A stretch of 64,000 nucleotides of DNA from Nothophaeocryptopus gaeumannii. Taxonomy: Eukaryota > Ascomycota > Dothideomycetes > Mycosphaerellales > Mycosphaerellaceae. Location of the stretch: assembly GCA_031771865.1 (NCBI GenBank), contig JASISA010000009.1:496001-560000 (forward strand), in the 5' to 3' direction. This document shows positions 9,811 through 20,410 of this stretch, piece by piece (the stretch's first letter is position 1; each line of letters opens with the position of its first letter). The notes beneath the pieces were generated by a model. It was not told where the DNA came from. It did no database searches and saw nothing but the letters and a program-made list of their open reading frames with translations. A program made the translations under genes and the position numbers.

Positions 9811-10151
9811 GTAGAGCCGGATGGTGGTGGCTGAGGAGGAGCGGTGCCGTGCGGTGGTGGGAGAGGCGCCGTACCACATGGCTGTGGTGGTGCACTTCCG
9901 TATGGTTGTGGTGGTGCGAAAGTGCCGAATGGTGATGGCGGCAAGCCGCTCCCGCTAGGATGTGGTCCGAAGCCAGGGAAGCCGCCTGATGGAATTGGAT
10001 AAGGTGGCAGGCTTCCAGTTGGGTGAGGGAAGCCACTACCAGGTGGTAGAGGAGGCAGTTTGCCTAACGGTGTCGGGTGAGCTGGTGCTGTAGGGAATGG
10101 CGCTGCAGCTGCGCATGCTGCGAAGAGCACAATTGACTTGGCGAACGACAT
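9183..10151 (-). CDS. Secreted Gly/Pro/Ser-rich repeat protein
   Basis: Predicted 322-aa extracellular or wall-associated protein. The ATG at 10151 starts a clear signal peptide (MSFAKSIVLFAACAAAA, cleavage probably just before PFPTAP). The open frame upstream of it has only a non-ATG initiator. Residues about 20-130 are Pro-rich (GTAPPQPPPSGS style). The rest is built from about six imperfect units of the form PSFSLPSGGLGGLGSG separated by PTG-containing linkers. No cysteine framework, GPI signal or enzyme domain is visible. Such low-complexity secreted proteins often serve as structural or surface proteins in fungi. Function is inferred from composition only. Confidence 0.7.
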   Translation of the reverse strand: MSFAKSIVLFAACAAAAPFPTAPAHPTPLGKLPPLPPGSGFPHPTGSLPPYPIPSGGFPGFGPHPSGSGLPPSPFGTFAPPQPYGSAPPQPCGTAPLPPPHGTAPPQPPPSGSTPAKLAAQFESSSIPSFSLPSGGLGGLSGIAAPTGLGGSGSSPSFSLPTGGFGGLGSGSSAVPTGPFRSGSGFGLGERNVQFESLTATPSLSLPSGGFGGFGSGLPSFSLPTGGLGGGLGSGIAEPTGLLGIGRKQQGGWKEGAAAPTGFPSISFPSGGAAPTGGLPSGGLPSFSLPSLSGFAPTATVPGVAGPTGAGARGFASPVISG

Positions 10152-11317
10152 GGTCGAGGCTGATTGTCTTGCGGTTGTCTCGGTTTCGAAAAGGGAGGGA
10201 AGAGCTGTTCGATGGAGCTTCAAACGAATGGAAATGGATACCAGATCCAAGTGAATGAGAGAACAACAACAAGCAAGTGCTCAACACTGCGCAAAAGACA
10301 ACGACGCTGAATCCGGTGGATGGTGGAAGATAGACAGCTCCATTGGGAACGACGCTCTTGTAGATATATCTTTCTTTCGATCAACATTTTGGATCGCTTG
10401 TATGTCCTTCCCAGGGGCCGAAGGTGGATGTTTCAGCCTTGTCAGGGTGGTGTGGGTCAGTGGGACCGTAAAAAAGCAGATGAATTGCCAGCACCAACGA
10501 GAACAGACAGCTGGCCGAGCCACGCAAATACTGCGTGATAGCTCGCATATGAGCGTTTCCGGCGCAGTTGCTCAATGGAGAGCGGCTTCTTACATTGGTT
10601 GCTGCTCCGTCGCAGGTATAGCTTCGTGGAGAGATGGAAGAGGCCTGTACTTGTTTTTGGAGATACTGTGGATGAGACCAAAGGGCCAGAATGTGGATGG
10701 CGCCTGTTCTGGTTCTTAGTAGAATGCTGTGCGTGTGATATATCGCAGACTCACTGCCAAAGCGCAGACCAAACTCATCGTCGTCTCAGCCATCTCAACA
10801 TGTTGTGTGCATCAAAGCGTGGGACTGTTGAGGGCGCCATATGTTGCCGTCCAGACCCTCTCGTTCAGAGATGCCGTTGACGACGCTCATAGTGAGGCCG
10901 CTGTAGATGTCATCGTCAGACGCAGTTGAGAGAAGGAAAGTTGATGCAGATGTTGATGTTGCGAGTGAAGTCGGGGCGATCGGCTTGTTGCACGTGACCG
11001 AAGTCGCCCCGCGCCTTCGATCTGGTTTTCCTCACTCTTGAGTCTCGACTGCCTTGTCACCAACAACACCTCTCTCTCACACACGAACCACACAGCAAGA
11101 ACACCTTTGCGCGCAACTCCTTCTACCAATCCGTCAGCGTCAGTAACGTCGCCGCCAGTAGCAGCGACACTTCAGCCTGTGAGATCTTCGTCCACACGGT
11201 CCTGCGCGCTGCGGACCAAGCACAAGAGATAGCCTTGGGAACTTGATCGCTAACAATTTGCACACTCTGCGCGCAGGGCTTCGTCTTGGTGGAGCTGGAG
11301 TAGCTGGATCCGGCAAG
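10152..11317. promoter_or_regulatory. Divergent intergenic region between secreted protein and PRP4
   Basis: About 1.17 kb without a credible gene. It should contain promoters for both divergent genes. Several short open frames overlap on both strands and look random. Confidence 0.4.
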
Positions 11318-13843
11318 ATGAGCCTGCTACGCTCGCCATCCCTCTCTGAGGGCGAAATCGACAGCGGGGACGGGGAGAAGGTCACAAAGAACGCATCATC
11401 GCAGTCACGCACCAGTATTAATTCCTCGACCAGACACGAGTCTTCATCTCGGACTTCGCGATTTGCTGGCCGCCGTGCCATGATGAACGACAGGAACGCC
11501 CACTTCGACGGCGCATACGGATCCGCTGCAGGCCGAGACCGTGATCGCTCGAGGTCACCCTTCAGAAAAGAGCGCTCAGGATCAAGGTCGCCGTTCCGCG
11601 CTGACCGTGACGGAGGCGGGCGAGACAAGAGACGGCGAGAAGAGGACCACTACGGCAAGGGCGCATCAGACCCGCGGCGACATAAGGTCCACGAGGATCG
11701 AGCACCGCGACACGCTTCCTATCGCGGTCCAGATCGACCGGCACAGCCTGCTAAAAGCCTGTCATACAGCGAAAAGCGTAGCCAGGATCCTCGCGCATCG
11801 CGTGGCGACCGTGACCGTGACCGAAGTCGATCACCGTACAAAGCAACTGCACGTGATGGACCCGTGCGACCATTGAGCAAGAATGGACCACCGACCCAAG
11901 CTTATGCTGGCTCGGAGTCTGGTGAGAAGAGAAGAGGCAGCGTGCATTCTACAAATCGCGAGTCCTCCCCTCAAGCTTCACGTAAACAGGTTGATGCTAA
12001 GCCAAAATCTACTCCATCAGAGCAGCAACGCGGCAAGCCTGCCCAGGTCTCAGAAGAAAGGTCAGTACGCCATGTCAAGGTTGCTGGAACTCGAGAAGTT
12101 AACGTCATCATTCTCAGCGAACAAGCAGCAGAACCCACTGAGCCTCAACAGCAGCTATCCGACGCGGAGCTGATCGAGCAACGACGCAAGAAGCGCGAGG
12201 CCATCCGGAAGAAGCACGCTGCGACATCCGCCAACGACTCGCTCTTGCGGGCGACTCTGGAGTCAAACCTGCCATCGACGGCGACGACACCGTACAACGA
12301 GAGCAGCGGCAATGGATCAGCCCCGCAATCACCGCCGTCCTCGATCAACTCACCGAGAACACCAATGGATACCTCATCGCCGGGCTCCCCGGCGGATACG
12401 GCAGCCATCAACGATGAAGATCTCGTGAATCCGATTCAGCTTAATGGTACTGCTGACGAGCAAGGACAGTCTGCCGCCGATTACGATCCAAACCAGGATA
12501 TGGACGAGGATAGGCCAGATCACAAGCGACAGGATCTCCAGGAAGACCATCGCGAAGCCGAGACTAAGCCTGCGCCACAATCGAAGAAAGTCGCCAATGA
12601 CTTCGACATGTTTGCAGACGAGAATGGTGATGATGATGATATGTTTGCCGCCGAAGACAAGCCTGCAGCGGGAACTTCCACGAAACATGCCCGGGCGCTT
12701 GACGAAAGCCTCTTGGATAACTGGGACTACCCGGATGGTCACTATCGCATCATCCATGGCGAGCTCCTGGATGGCAGATACGCTGTCAAGCAACAGATCG
12801 GCAAAGGTACATTCGCCACTGTCGTGAGAGCGCAGGACACGAAGACGGGCAATAATGTTGCTATCAAAATTGCCTGCCAAAACGATACGATGCTGAAGGC
12901 TGGCCAAAAGGAGATGCAATTCCTGCAAAAACTGAACGAATCAGATCCCCAGGACAAGAAGTACATCATTCGCCTTCTGTCCGACTTCATGCACAAAGGA
13001 CATTTGTGCCTGGTTTTTGAAGGACTCGAGATGGATCTACGCGAGACGTTGAAGAAGTTTGGCCGAGACGTTGGCATCAACCCTGAAGCCATTCAGATAT
13101 ACGCTCGCCAGATGTTCTTCGCACTGCTTCACATGAAGAACATGGAAGTGTTGCATGCCGACTTGAAACCGGACAACATTCTTGTTAGCAGCGACAACAA
13201 ACTCATTAAGATTATCGATTACGGTACGGCGACATTCCAGCAAGATGCTGAGCTCACGCCATACCTGGTCTCGCGTTTCTATCGCGCTCCAGAGGTGATC
13301 CTGGGCATGGACTTTGACTACGCGATCGATATGTGGTCCATTGGCTGTACACTCTACGAGTTGTACACAGGTCGTATCCTCTTCAACGGCTCGGACAACA
13401 ACAACATGCTTCGAGTCATTCAAGAATGCCGCGGCAAGCTGCCGAACCGACTCATCAAGCGGGCAAAGCTTGCCAATAACTACTTCGACGACGCATTTGT
13501 GTTCCACGGCCTGGAGAGGGACAAGATGACCGGCAATATCGTCCAGCGTCCAATGCATTTCGGCCAGGGCGTTGCAGGCAGGGACTTGAAATCCCGACTC
13601 AGTGCAAACTCAAAGAAGATGGACACTTCTCAGCTCAAGCTGCACAACGCTTTTGTGGACCTTCTTGACAAGTGTCTCCAGCTTGACCCAGAGAAGCGGA
13701 TCAAGCCCAAAGATGCTTTGCGCCACCCATTCGTGAGCGATATGAAGCGGGATACGCTGGCTCAAGGAAAGTCTAAGGTCAGTATTGCTGCCGCGACTTC
13801 CGCGAAGATCTTTAGACCTACCGTTGTGCAACGATCTGGATAG
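11318..13843 (+). CDS. prp4: Serine/threonine protein kinase PRP4 (pre-mRNA splicing kinase)
   Basis: Nuclear kinase of the PRPF4B/Prp4 family that phosphorylates splicing factors and promotes spliceosome activation. Single exon, 841 aa. The ATG at 11318 gives MSLLRSPSLSEGEIDSG, typical of the family; upstream only a TTG initiator exists. Residues 1-300 are RS/RD-rich and disordered. The family signature DNWDYPDGHYRIIHGELLDGRY leads into the kinase domain (about 487-815): IGKGTF loop at 494-499, VAIK lysine K517, catalytic HADLKPDN at 613-620, IIDYG at 632-636 (DYG in place of DFG), then TPYLVSRFYRAPE and DMWSIGCTLYELYTG. The C-terminal lobe ends with LDPEKRIKPKDALRHPF. Identification is strong because the DNWD and TPYLVSRFYRAPE blocks are diagnostic. 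Confidence 0.92.
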   Translation: MSLLRSPSLSEGEIDSGDGEKVTKNASSQSRTSINSSTRHESSSRTSRFAGRRAMMNDRNAHFDGAYGSAAGRDRDRSRSPFRKERSGSRSPFRADRDGGGRDKRRREEDHYGKGASDPRRHKVHEDRAPRHASYRGPDRPAQPAKSLSYSEKRSQDPRASRGDRDRDRSRSPYKATARDGPVRPLSKNGPPTQAYAGSESGEKRRGSVHSTNRESSPQASRKQVDAKPKSTPSEQQRGKPAQVSEERSVRHVKVAGTREVNVIILSEQAAEPTEPQQQLSDAELIEQRRKKREAIRKKHAATSANDSLLRATLESNLPSTATTPYNESSGNGSAPQSPPSSINSPRTPMDTSSPGSPADTAAINDEDLVNPIQLNGTADEQGQSAADYDPNQDMDEDRPDHKRQDLQEDHREAETKPAPQSKKVANDFDMFADENGDDDDMFAAEDKPAAGTSTKHARALDESLLDNWDYPDGHYRIIHGELLDGRYAVKQQIGKGTFATVVRAQDTKTGNNVAIKIACQNDTMLKAGQKEMQFLQKLNESDPQDKKYIIRLLSDFMHKGHLCLVFEGLEMDLRETLKKFGRDVGINPEAIQIYARQMFFALLHMKNMEVLHADLKPDNILVSSDNKLIKIIDYGTATFQQDAELTPYLVSRFYRAPEVILGMDFDYAIDMWSIGCTLYELYTGRILFNGSDNNNMLRVIQECRGKLPNRLIKRAKLANNYFDDAFVFHGLERDKMTGNIVQRPMHFGQGVAGRDLKSRLSANSKKMDTSQLKLHNAFVDLLDKCLQLDPEKRIKPKDALRHPFVSDMKRDTLAQGKSKVSIAAATSAKIFRPTVVQRSG

Positions 13844-14286
13844 AATTAGGCGATCTTCACAAAAACCATTCGACATTCGCCAGCAGGAGAGTTCGTGGTC
13901 AACATCAATGTCAGCAAAAGACTTTTATCCATCAGTGACCGTCCCACGCGCAGTCGCCTCCGCCTCACTATCGATTCCACGAGCACGGCGACTGCCTCTT
14001 ATCAAGTTATCTCGAACGCCTAAGGACGGCTAACTCTATCGCGTGGTACAGATCATTGATAATGGGCTGGGATCGAGCTGTGACTCGGATACAATTGGTA
14101 ATGAACGACGGGACCCTTGGAGTGGATCAGAAGAAGCTTGGACACGATGGAAAGCAGATGGCATTTCACGACTGTCATTGCAATGCAGCATCGTAGTAGA
14201 CAGGCGGGGCTTGGAGATATCTGGCGGATGATTACTGCAATAGCGGACCAAATTCACACACATGCAACTTCATCACTTGGTCCCTG
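13844..14286. other. 3' region downstream of PRP4
   Basis: No gene seen. It probably includes the PRP4 3' untranslated region. Confidence 0.4.
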
Positions 14287-14613
14287 CTAACTCCCCTTCG
14301 TTCGTTTTCTTGGTGGCAGCTGCTTTTGAAGTTCGCATTCATTGGCGACCTCTTTTAAGAAATCAACTATGAATGACAGGTCGTTTGAAGACGAGCCGAA
14401 TATGTGTGAAATCAGCGATGGATCGTGTCGACTACTGCCGGTGGGCGAGAAGTAGCGGTCAGAGACACTAACTAGCTGAACGATGGAAGCGAGCTGCGAA
14501 CCGAGATACGAGCGCGGCCGCGTTGGAAGCCATTTCGCAAATATGGAGCCTACTAGTAGGCTTGGGCCTTCCGTAATTGTTTCGACGATACGAGAAGGAA
14601 TGGTTAACCGCAT
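14287..14613 (-). CDS. Possible 108-aa orphan protein
   Basis: An ATG-started frame encodes a 108-aa peptide with mixed composition (TIPSRIVETITEGPSLLVGS, later LSFIVDFLKEVANECELQKQ, basic end PPRKRTKGS). Composition is less biased than the random frames around it, but no domain is recognisable and no splice structure supports it. It lies inside a gene-poor region. It may be spurious. Confidence 0.2.
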   Translation of the reverse strand: MRLTIPSRIVETITEGPSLLVGSIFAKWLPTRPRSYLGSQLASIVQLVSVSDRYFSPTGSSRHDPSLISHIFGSSSNDLSFIVDFLKEVANECELQKQLPPRKRTKGS

Positions 14614-16358
14614 GTGTAGGCTGTGGTGTGAGTGAAAGAAAGATGAGTTTCCTGGCCATAGTGTGATTAATGAGTTTGGTGGTTTTTACGGTCCAGTCAT
14701 TTGCTGCACCATCATGATCGACGACGTCGCTGCTGAAGATGAAACATTAGATCGCTGCGTCGTGCCTACGAGGAGAAGAGTGTGAGGTTGTGAGATGGGG
14801 TTAGGTAGCGTCTTTAGCCGGTGTGACGACTTCCTAGGAATTCAGGCGATATGTTCGTTCGGAATCATGAGTTACGCGGAATTGACCTAGCTTGCCCTCA
14901 TCCGCCGGCTTCTGAGGCTGTGATAGATCTATAATGATCTCGAAGCTGGGTGATCGGTGTGTAAGATGAAGACTGTTGACGTGTGACTGTGCTGGACATG
15001 TCCAGATTCACGGCAGGAGAGGGAAATGTGTACTGTATGGTCAACTCGATAGCTCGTGCGAAGTAAAGAACGCTTTAAGTCCGATACATACAAGTTCGAT
15101 GCGAGCTCTCTTCTCTCAACTCACATCATTAATCTTTTTGAGAACCTACCTACCTCATCAAACCAACCAACCAACCAAAGAAGATGCTAATCCCAATCAA
15201 AATGGAACCGGATTGTTCACATCAGCCTGTTTCCAAGAAAATCTGTATACAAGCCGCCGCATACGACGGATGGGATTGCTTGTTCGTCGGGGTTGGAGTT
15301 TAGTGGTGAAATTTTTGATTCTGTGGATATTCACTCTATGATGACTACGGTGGTATCGATGGGGCTTCAAGAGTGTCATGTCAAAGGTGCGAGGGACAGA
15401 TGTTTGATGAACATGTACCCGTGTGGAAGTCCCGAGACGAATGGAACTATTCTTACGTTGGACGCTGGGGGATAATTCTCAAGCTTATATTGAAGCGAAT
15501 GATGATACTTTGAGAACTAATTTTGAGTGGGTCGTTAGTTGTACGTTTGGGCATGTGAGGAAGAGGGATGAGAATGGTCGGGAAAGGAGTCTGCATAAGC
15601 TAGTTCAGGTTGATCATCGTATGGCTACTGAGAACTGGGGTGGGAGTATGATGAGAATGGGAACGAGTTGTCACGTATTGGTGCTTCTTGATCGATGGGG
15701 CTGGTGGAAAGTAAATGAAATAGTGTAGCCTCTCAACACCACCGCACAAGTATAGCAAACAACACGCGCCCTCCGAGTTCAACGGACGAGTATTGTGCGG
15801 CATGATTGCATCTGGAAGTTTTGGCACTTCAGTATCTTTGTGCTCCGTCGATGAGGCCGTGCAGTTGGTCATTCGGTCACGAGACATCGTCGGAGAACGA
15901 AGATAATACTCCACAAAGTCGACGCTCCGTGTGCATTAGTGAGTGGAGTAACAACTTCGGTGGCCGTCCACGACTGCACGCATCACTATTGCATGGTCCT
16001 CCGCTATAGGCTTGGAAAGCGATCACAAGACACGCACGGGCATAATTAGCTGCAGTGGAGATGTGAGTGAATGAAAAGTACCTTGTCAAAAGAACAGAAT
16101 CCCCCAGTCTCGATCAGTCAGCTCTGTAGTAGGTGGTAGAGCCTGAAAGGTCGAGCTGGACTGGCGATTGCCTTTTCGAAAGTCACGGTGGTCTGCACGT
16201 CGGGACATATCATCGGCTTCAAGGTGGTTCGCGTTGACCTGAGATGTTGCCGTAGTAGCATGACTTGGAAGCGTTGACCTACGTGGGACTTTAGGGTCTA
16301 ACAGTCCCACCTCTTCGACGAAAATCTTCCATCTGCCTCATGCCCAGCCATCACAGGG

Positions 16359-16450
16359 ATATGCGTCTCTCGGGTGACAAAATAAGCCGAACGCTTGTCA
16401 CCAAATTTCTGATAGGGAGTTCCGCGATTTTGTCACCCGAGAGTGCATAT
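16359..16450. mobile_element. Short inverted-repeat element, MITE-like, with TA flanks
   Basis: Left arm 16359-16383 and right arm 16427-16450 are near-perfect reverse complements sharing TCTCGGGTGACAAAAT plus an ATATGC end. The whole unit is 92 bp with a 43-bp centre that includes a partial echo of the arm (CTTGTCACC). Both ends have TA just outside a TGC terminus, which fits a Tc1/mariner or pogo-type TA target duplication. No coding capacity. A hairpin of non-transposon origin is the alternative. No second copy is seen in the window. Confidence 0.6.
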
Positions 16451-17730
16451 CTTTGTAGCTGCAAAAAAGCATACTGAGATCTTGGTCGTCCCGCTCAAAG
16501 AGTACACCCCGTCCAGGGTATTGATAGGCATAGCTCCCGTCTCGTATGCGGTCATGGTAGGTGCAAGACTTTATAGAGTTTGGTGACATGCCCCAGGTAT
16601 CTTCGAAAGCAGTCCCGCTCACAAAGCTACTTGCCAATAGTCTTTATGAGGATGGGTGCGACCGTGTTCAGGTATGAAGCTTGAAGGTTCTCAAGTGTCT
16701 GCAGCTCGTAGCTATGGGCCACGAGATGGGCCGCGGCAGAGGTCGGTCTAAACCGCAATCGAGGGGCTTCTTTGAATAGACGAGAGGGATCTCATGCAGG
16801 GCGAATTGCTTTTCTTCGACCCGCCCCGACGTGCATGGAGTACGGAAAGAACGGTGCCGAACCCTCTACTGGGTTGCTAGTCGTGCATCGTTTGGAAGCC
16901 TCTTGATTGCACGCAGCACTCTAGTCGTAGCACCCGATGATATGCAAGTATGCACTTCGCTCGAAGACAGGTCGGCTGTGTGCAGCGTGCCAGCGTTACA
17001 AACTTGTGTGTTCCAGCGGGACAATCGCAGTAGTGGCCTAGTGGCCTTCAATGATCGACATGGCAGGGCGCCACAGAGCTGACTGCAGAAGGACGGCTGC
17101 TCGCGCCATACGATTCTGACACCCTGTGCGATTTGGCGCAGGGAGGGATAGGACAGGCAGAGGATGTTGTGCCTTCAAACGTCGGATGTTTAGCTGCTGT
17201 GTCGCGTGTCGAAGTACGTACATACTGGTCGATATGAAGGAAGGGCTCGTCGGTGAGCTCCAGCATCCACCATGGAATGGCTGTAGGATGCACACCACAC
17301 CTCTGCCAGGCCGTTGCTGTTTCTGGAGCTCTGGTCCTGCTCGGCCATTTCGCGGGACAAGCTGCCGCGGACTGACGTCGTTGATGAGCGGGCGCACGCA
17401 CATACGATATTGCAAGGAGAGTAGTAGCTGCATCGGCAAGTCGCCACCAGTATAAGGCCTGGTTGTGTCACTGAGACGGGAAACGGCAGTCAGGCTCCTG
17501 ATGATCAGCTCGCACACAGATCAGTCACACAAGCGTTCCTGTGCGTTGTGATACAGAAGGCATGCATTGACGTCTGGTCCCTCATCCTGTATGCTGTGCT
17601 CGCACTCCCCGTCGCCACTCTACAGTAGTTGCTGTGCTCGATGAAAGAAGAAGGCGTATGAGGTGGAAGATCCATAAGGACCTGCTGGCTCATGCCTGAG
17701 GCCGGGCGTAAACGGCCAGCGGTTACAGTA

Positions 17731-17757
17731 GTACAGTACAGTACAGTACAGTACAGT
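17731..17757. repeat. GTACA pentanucleotide microsatellite
   Basis: About 5.4 uninterrupted copies of GTACA, with looser flanking copies on both sides. Confidence 0.9.
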
Positions 17758-17868
17758 AGTACATCTGCGCCATATTGAGAGACTTCTTACAGCAGTCCCG
17801 CCAAGCGTTGCTGTTAGTGGTATTCTATGCAGACAGGGGATGGTGCTCAAGCTGCGGCAGTCGTTGGC

Positions 17869-17896
17869 ATCCACATCCACATCCACATCCACATCC
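17869..17896. repeat. ATCCAC hexanucleotide microsatellite
   Basis: About 4.7 uninterrupted copies of ATCCAC in a non-coding stretch. Confidence 0.9.
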
Positions 17897-19107
17897 TTTG
17901 CGCATGTCGCAATGCAGACCCAAGGAACCCAGTGCACGTTGAGTGGCAAATACGGACACGAGCATCCAAGACATCCAGCAGTGGCAGTGGCAGTAACTAC
18001 AGTGGGTATACCAGCGCATCAAGCGGGCCTCGTTTTGGTCCTTCCCACGTGCCTTGTCCCAGTCTCCCGCCACAGCTGAGACTTTGTGCAGCGCCATGGT
18101 GCTTGGGTGCGTGAGAGAGGAGGTCTTACCGGGGCGAGGTGCAGCAGCAGAAGCCCAAGCACCCAACCAAGGATGGATGGCTGTGGTTGGATGCCTCAGC
18201 ACTTTCTGCCGCAGCCAAGGGAGGGAGGAGGGAGCTGCTGGCGTCGGAGAGTCAGACACCAAAGCATACACACGCCCGGGTCCTCGCTGGTTTGCTCGCT
18301 TCGCTCTTGTGCATCAATAGCCGCAAGCTACGACGGCCAGCGGTTTCAGCAGATCGGACATATCCCCCAACAGCTCTCTCTCTCGACGACACCTCATCCA
18401 TGGTCTGTGGCGAAGTCTATCATGTTCAAGCATTCCAACGAAGTTTCGCCCTGGGCAAACGCTCCCTGCGCCAACTGAAACACCAGGTGTGCAAGACCAG
18501 GGAGGAGTGTCGCATTTCTCTGATCTAGTCGGACGATTATCCGCTTTGGGTGACGCGAGAAGTGACGGTTAGATGGACAGCATAAACGATCACATGCTAG
18601 CATCTCAACCTGGACGTGATAGAGATGAATGAAATTGGAGTTCAGAACCAGCATCTCTCCGAGGCATGTGCCTGTGACAGCGCATGATAGTATACAACGT
18701 ATGTGATTTAGCTCTGGACATCCTTTAGGGACGCATCCGAGTCTCGTAGTACAGTCCTAGTATCTAGGTTCGTGATGATCGTTTCAACTTCCCTTCTCTA
18801 TCATGCTTCCTTGAGCAGTGGCCTGCTCTGTGGCGCACTTCATATTTTCCGTCTGACAAACTCCACGCCAATAGAAATCCAACCATCCCTTGCCAGTAAC
18901 GCAAAGTTTAAAGCAAACAAACATGGGGTATCTTTTACAACTACTTTCCAAATGGCACCAGACAGAGAACAACGCTTCCAAAGATCGCTCAGAACCAGAG
19001 CCGTATCGTATCGTCATAAGCGCCATAGGTAATCCAAAGGGTTCGCCAATATGAACATAGAAGTCTAAAAAAGCATTAAAAATATGTCCAAAGCCAGTCA
19101 TCCATCT

Positions 19108-20410
19108 TTAAAAGGTCGGTGCCCAGGCGTGGGCAGGAAGATTGAAGTTGGAAAGCATCTGGCCGCACCGGCGGAAGTCCGGCAAGTTTCCGAAGAAGTG
19201 GGCAGGGTAGATGGATGGTGCGACTGACTTTGGAGGCGACGTATAAATCGTGGGCTGCGGTGTACAATGTCCAGAAGATGGTGGTGTGAAAATCGAAGGC
19301 CGTGGCACATACTCAGTAGTATGTACAGGAAATTGCTGGGCCGGAAGATCTAGTTGAGGGACGGGCTCGTATGCACCATTGATAGCACCAATAGGGGAGT
19401 CCATGGGCTTTTCGATGGGACTGTATGGTGGCGTAACGGGTGCGGAAGCTGGGTTGGAAGATGCCTGGGTCGTCAATCTTGGACAACGAATAATGAGCTC
19501 ACGAAGTTCTTCGAGCGTAATCCTGTGTTGAGGATTGGCATCAAAGATACGTTGGAGAATGCAATTGAGTTCATCGGACACCGGGAGAATGGTTTGAAGA
19601 AAATTCCGGTCTCGCAGAAAGGCACGGAAAGTCGAATCGTCCATTGAGGCTCGCTTCCATGGATTGCGTCCGCAGGTCAGGTTGACCAAGATGACTCCCA
19701 GCGACCATACATCGTTGGGAGCAGAAGCATAGCATGCGTATGGCTTTGGGTTCGATTGTTGACACTCTATGAAGACTATTAGTGAACGTGTACAAACTCG
19801 TAAACCTGTAAGAACGCCTACCTGGTGACATATAGAATGTTGAGCCACAGCCAAAATCGGATGTGATTCTGTCTTGAGTTGCAAGTCCGAAGTCTGCGAG
19901 CTTAACGGTCCATCCATTATCCGTCACCAGAATGTTCTCCGGTTTGAGATCCCGGTGATAAATTCCTTGCGAATGGCAATGTTGAACCGCGGCCAAAATC
20001 TGCAGAAATACCTGTCTGGCCTTGAAGTCGTCGCCAACGTAATGTCCCTCGTCGGTGATCTTCGAAAACAAATCTCCTTCCGGCAAGTAGTCCATGACTA
20101 CGTACGTGCAATCTGGGGAGTCCATGATGTTGACCAGGGAAATCACGTTTTGGTGGTGACTCGCGGCATAGTGCAGCTGTATCTCCCGGTCTTGGAAGGT
20201 CCGTTGTCGTTCGTCCAGCCCAAGTTTGGACAAAGCCTTCACTGCATACTGAACATTTGTAACGACGTCTCGCGCCTTGTACACGCAGCCATACGCTCCA
20301 ATTCCAAGAATGCCAGTCAGTTCAAAACGATCAGCTAGCAGTAGGCCGATCTTGTCCTCAGGACAGGAAATACCAGACGGTTTGGGAGAAGCTGGTGGAG
20401 TGGGTAGCAT
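19108..20410 (-). CDS. Ran1/Sks1/Vhs1-type serine/threonine protein kinase, two exons
   Basis: Protein kinase of the fungal Ran1 (Pat1) / Sks1 / Vhs1 group, whose members link nutrient state to meiosis, glucose response or morphogenesis. Exons are 20410-19822 and 19766-19108; the 55-nt intron has donor GTAGGC, branch point ACTAATA and acceptor CATAG, and splicing gives 415 aa. The ATG at 20410 gives MLPTPPASPKPSG; upstream the frame has only a GTG. Kinase motifs: GIGAYGCV loop at 36-43, lysine K58 in YAVKAL, HRDLKPEN from 152, DFG at 173-175. The split FGCGSTFYMSP|ECQQ activation block, restored by splicing, is typical of the group, as is NDVWSLGVILVNLTCGRNPW. The C-terminal 140 residues are Pro/Ser-rich (TPPYSPIEKP). 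The gene stands alone in a gene-poor region. Confidence 0.88.

Larger units (their letters stand above)
14614..19107. other. Gene-poor stretch
   Basis: About 4.5 kb without a convincing gene. It contains an AACC-type short repeat near 15165, an inverted-repeat element at 16359-16450, a GTACA microsatellite at 17731 and an ATCCAC microsatellite at 17869. The frame around 15400-15480 (reading FDEHVPVWKSRDEW in part) could be a relic, but I cannot extend it. Confidence 0.5.

Noticed and set aside
10255..10719. 154-aa plus-strand open frame in the PRP4 upstream region
   Set aside because: Random composition, overlapping frames on both strands and no domain.
17038..17517. 159-aa minus-strand open frame in the gene-poor stretch
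   Set aside because: Other overlapping frames of similar length are open on both strands, and nothing resembles a known protein.
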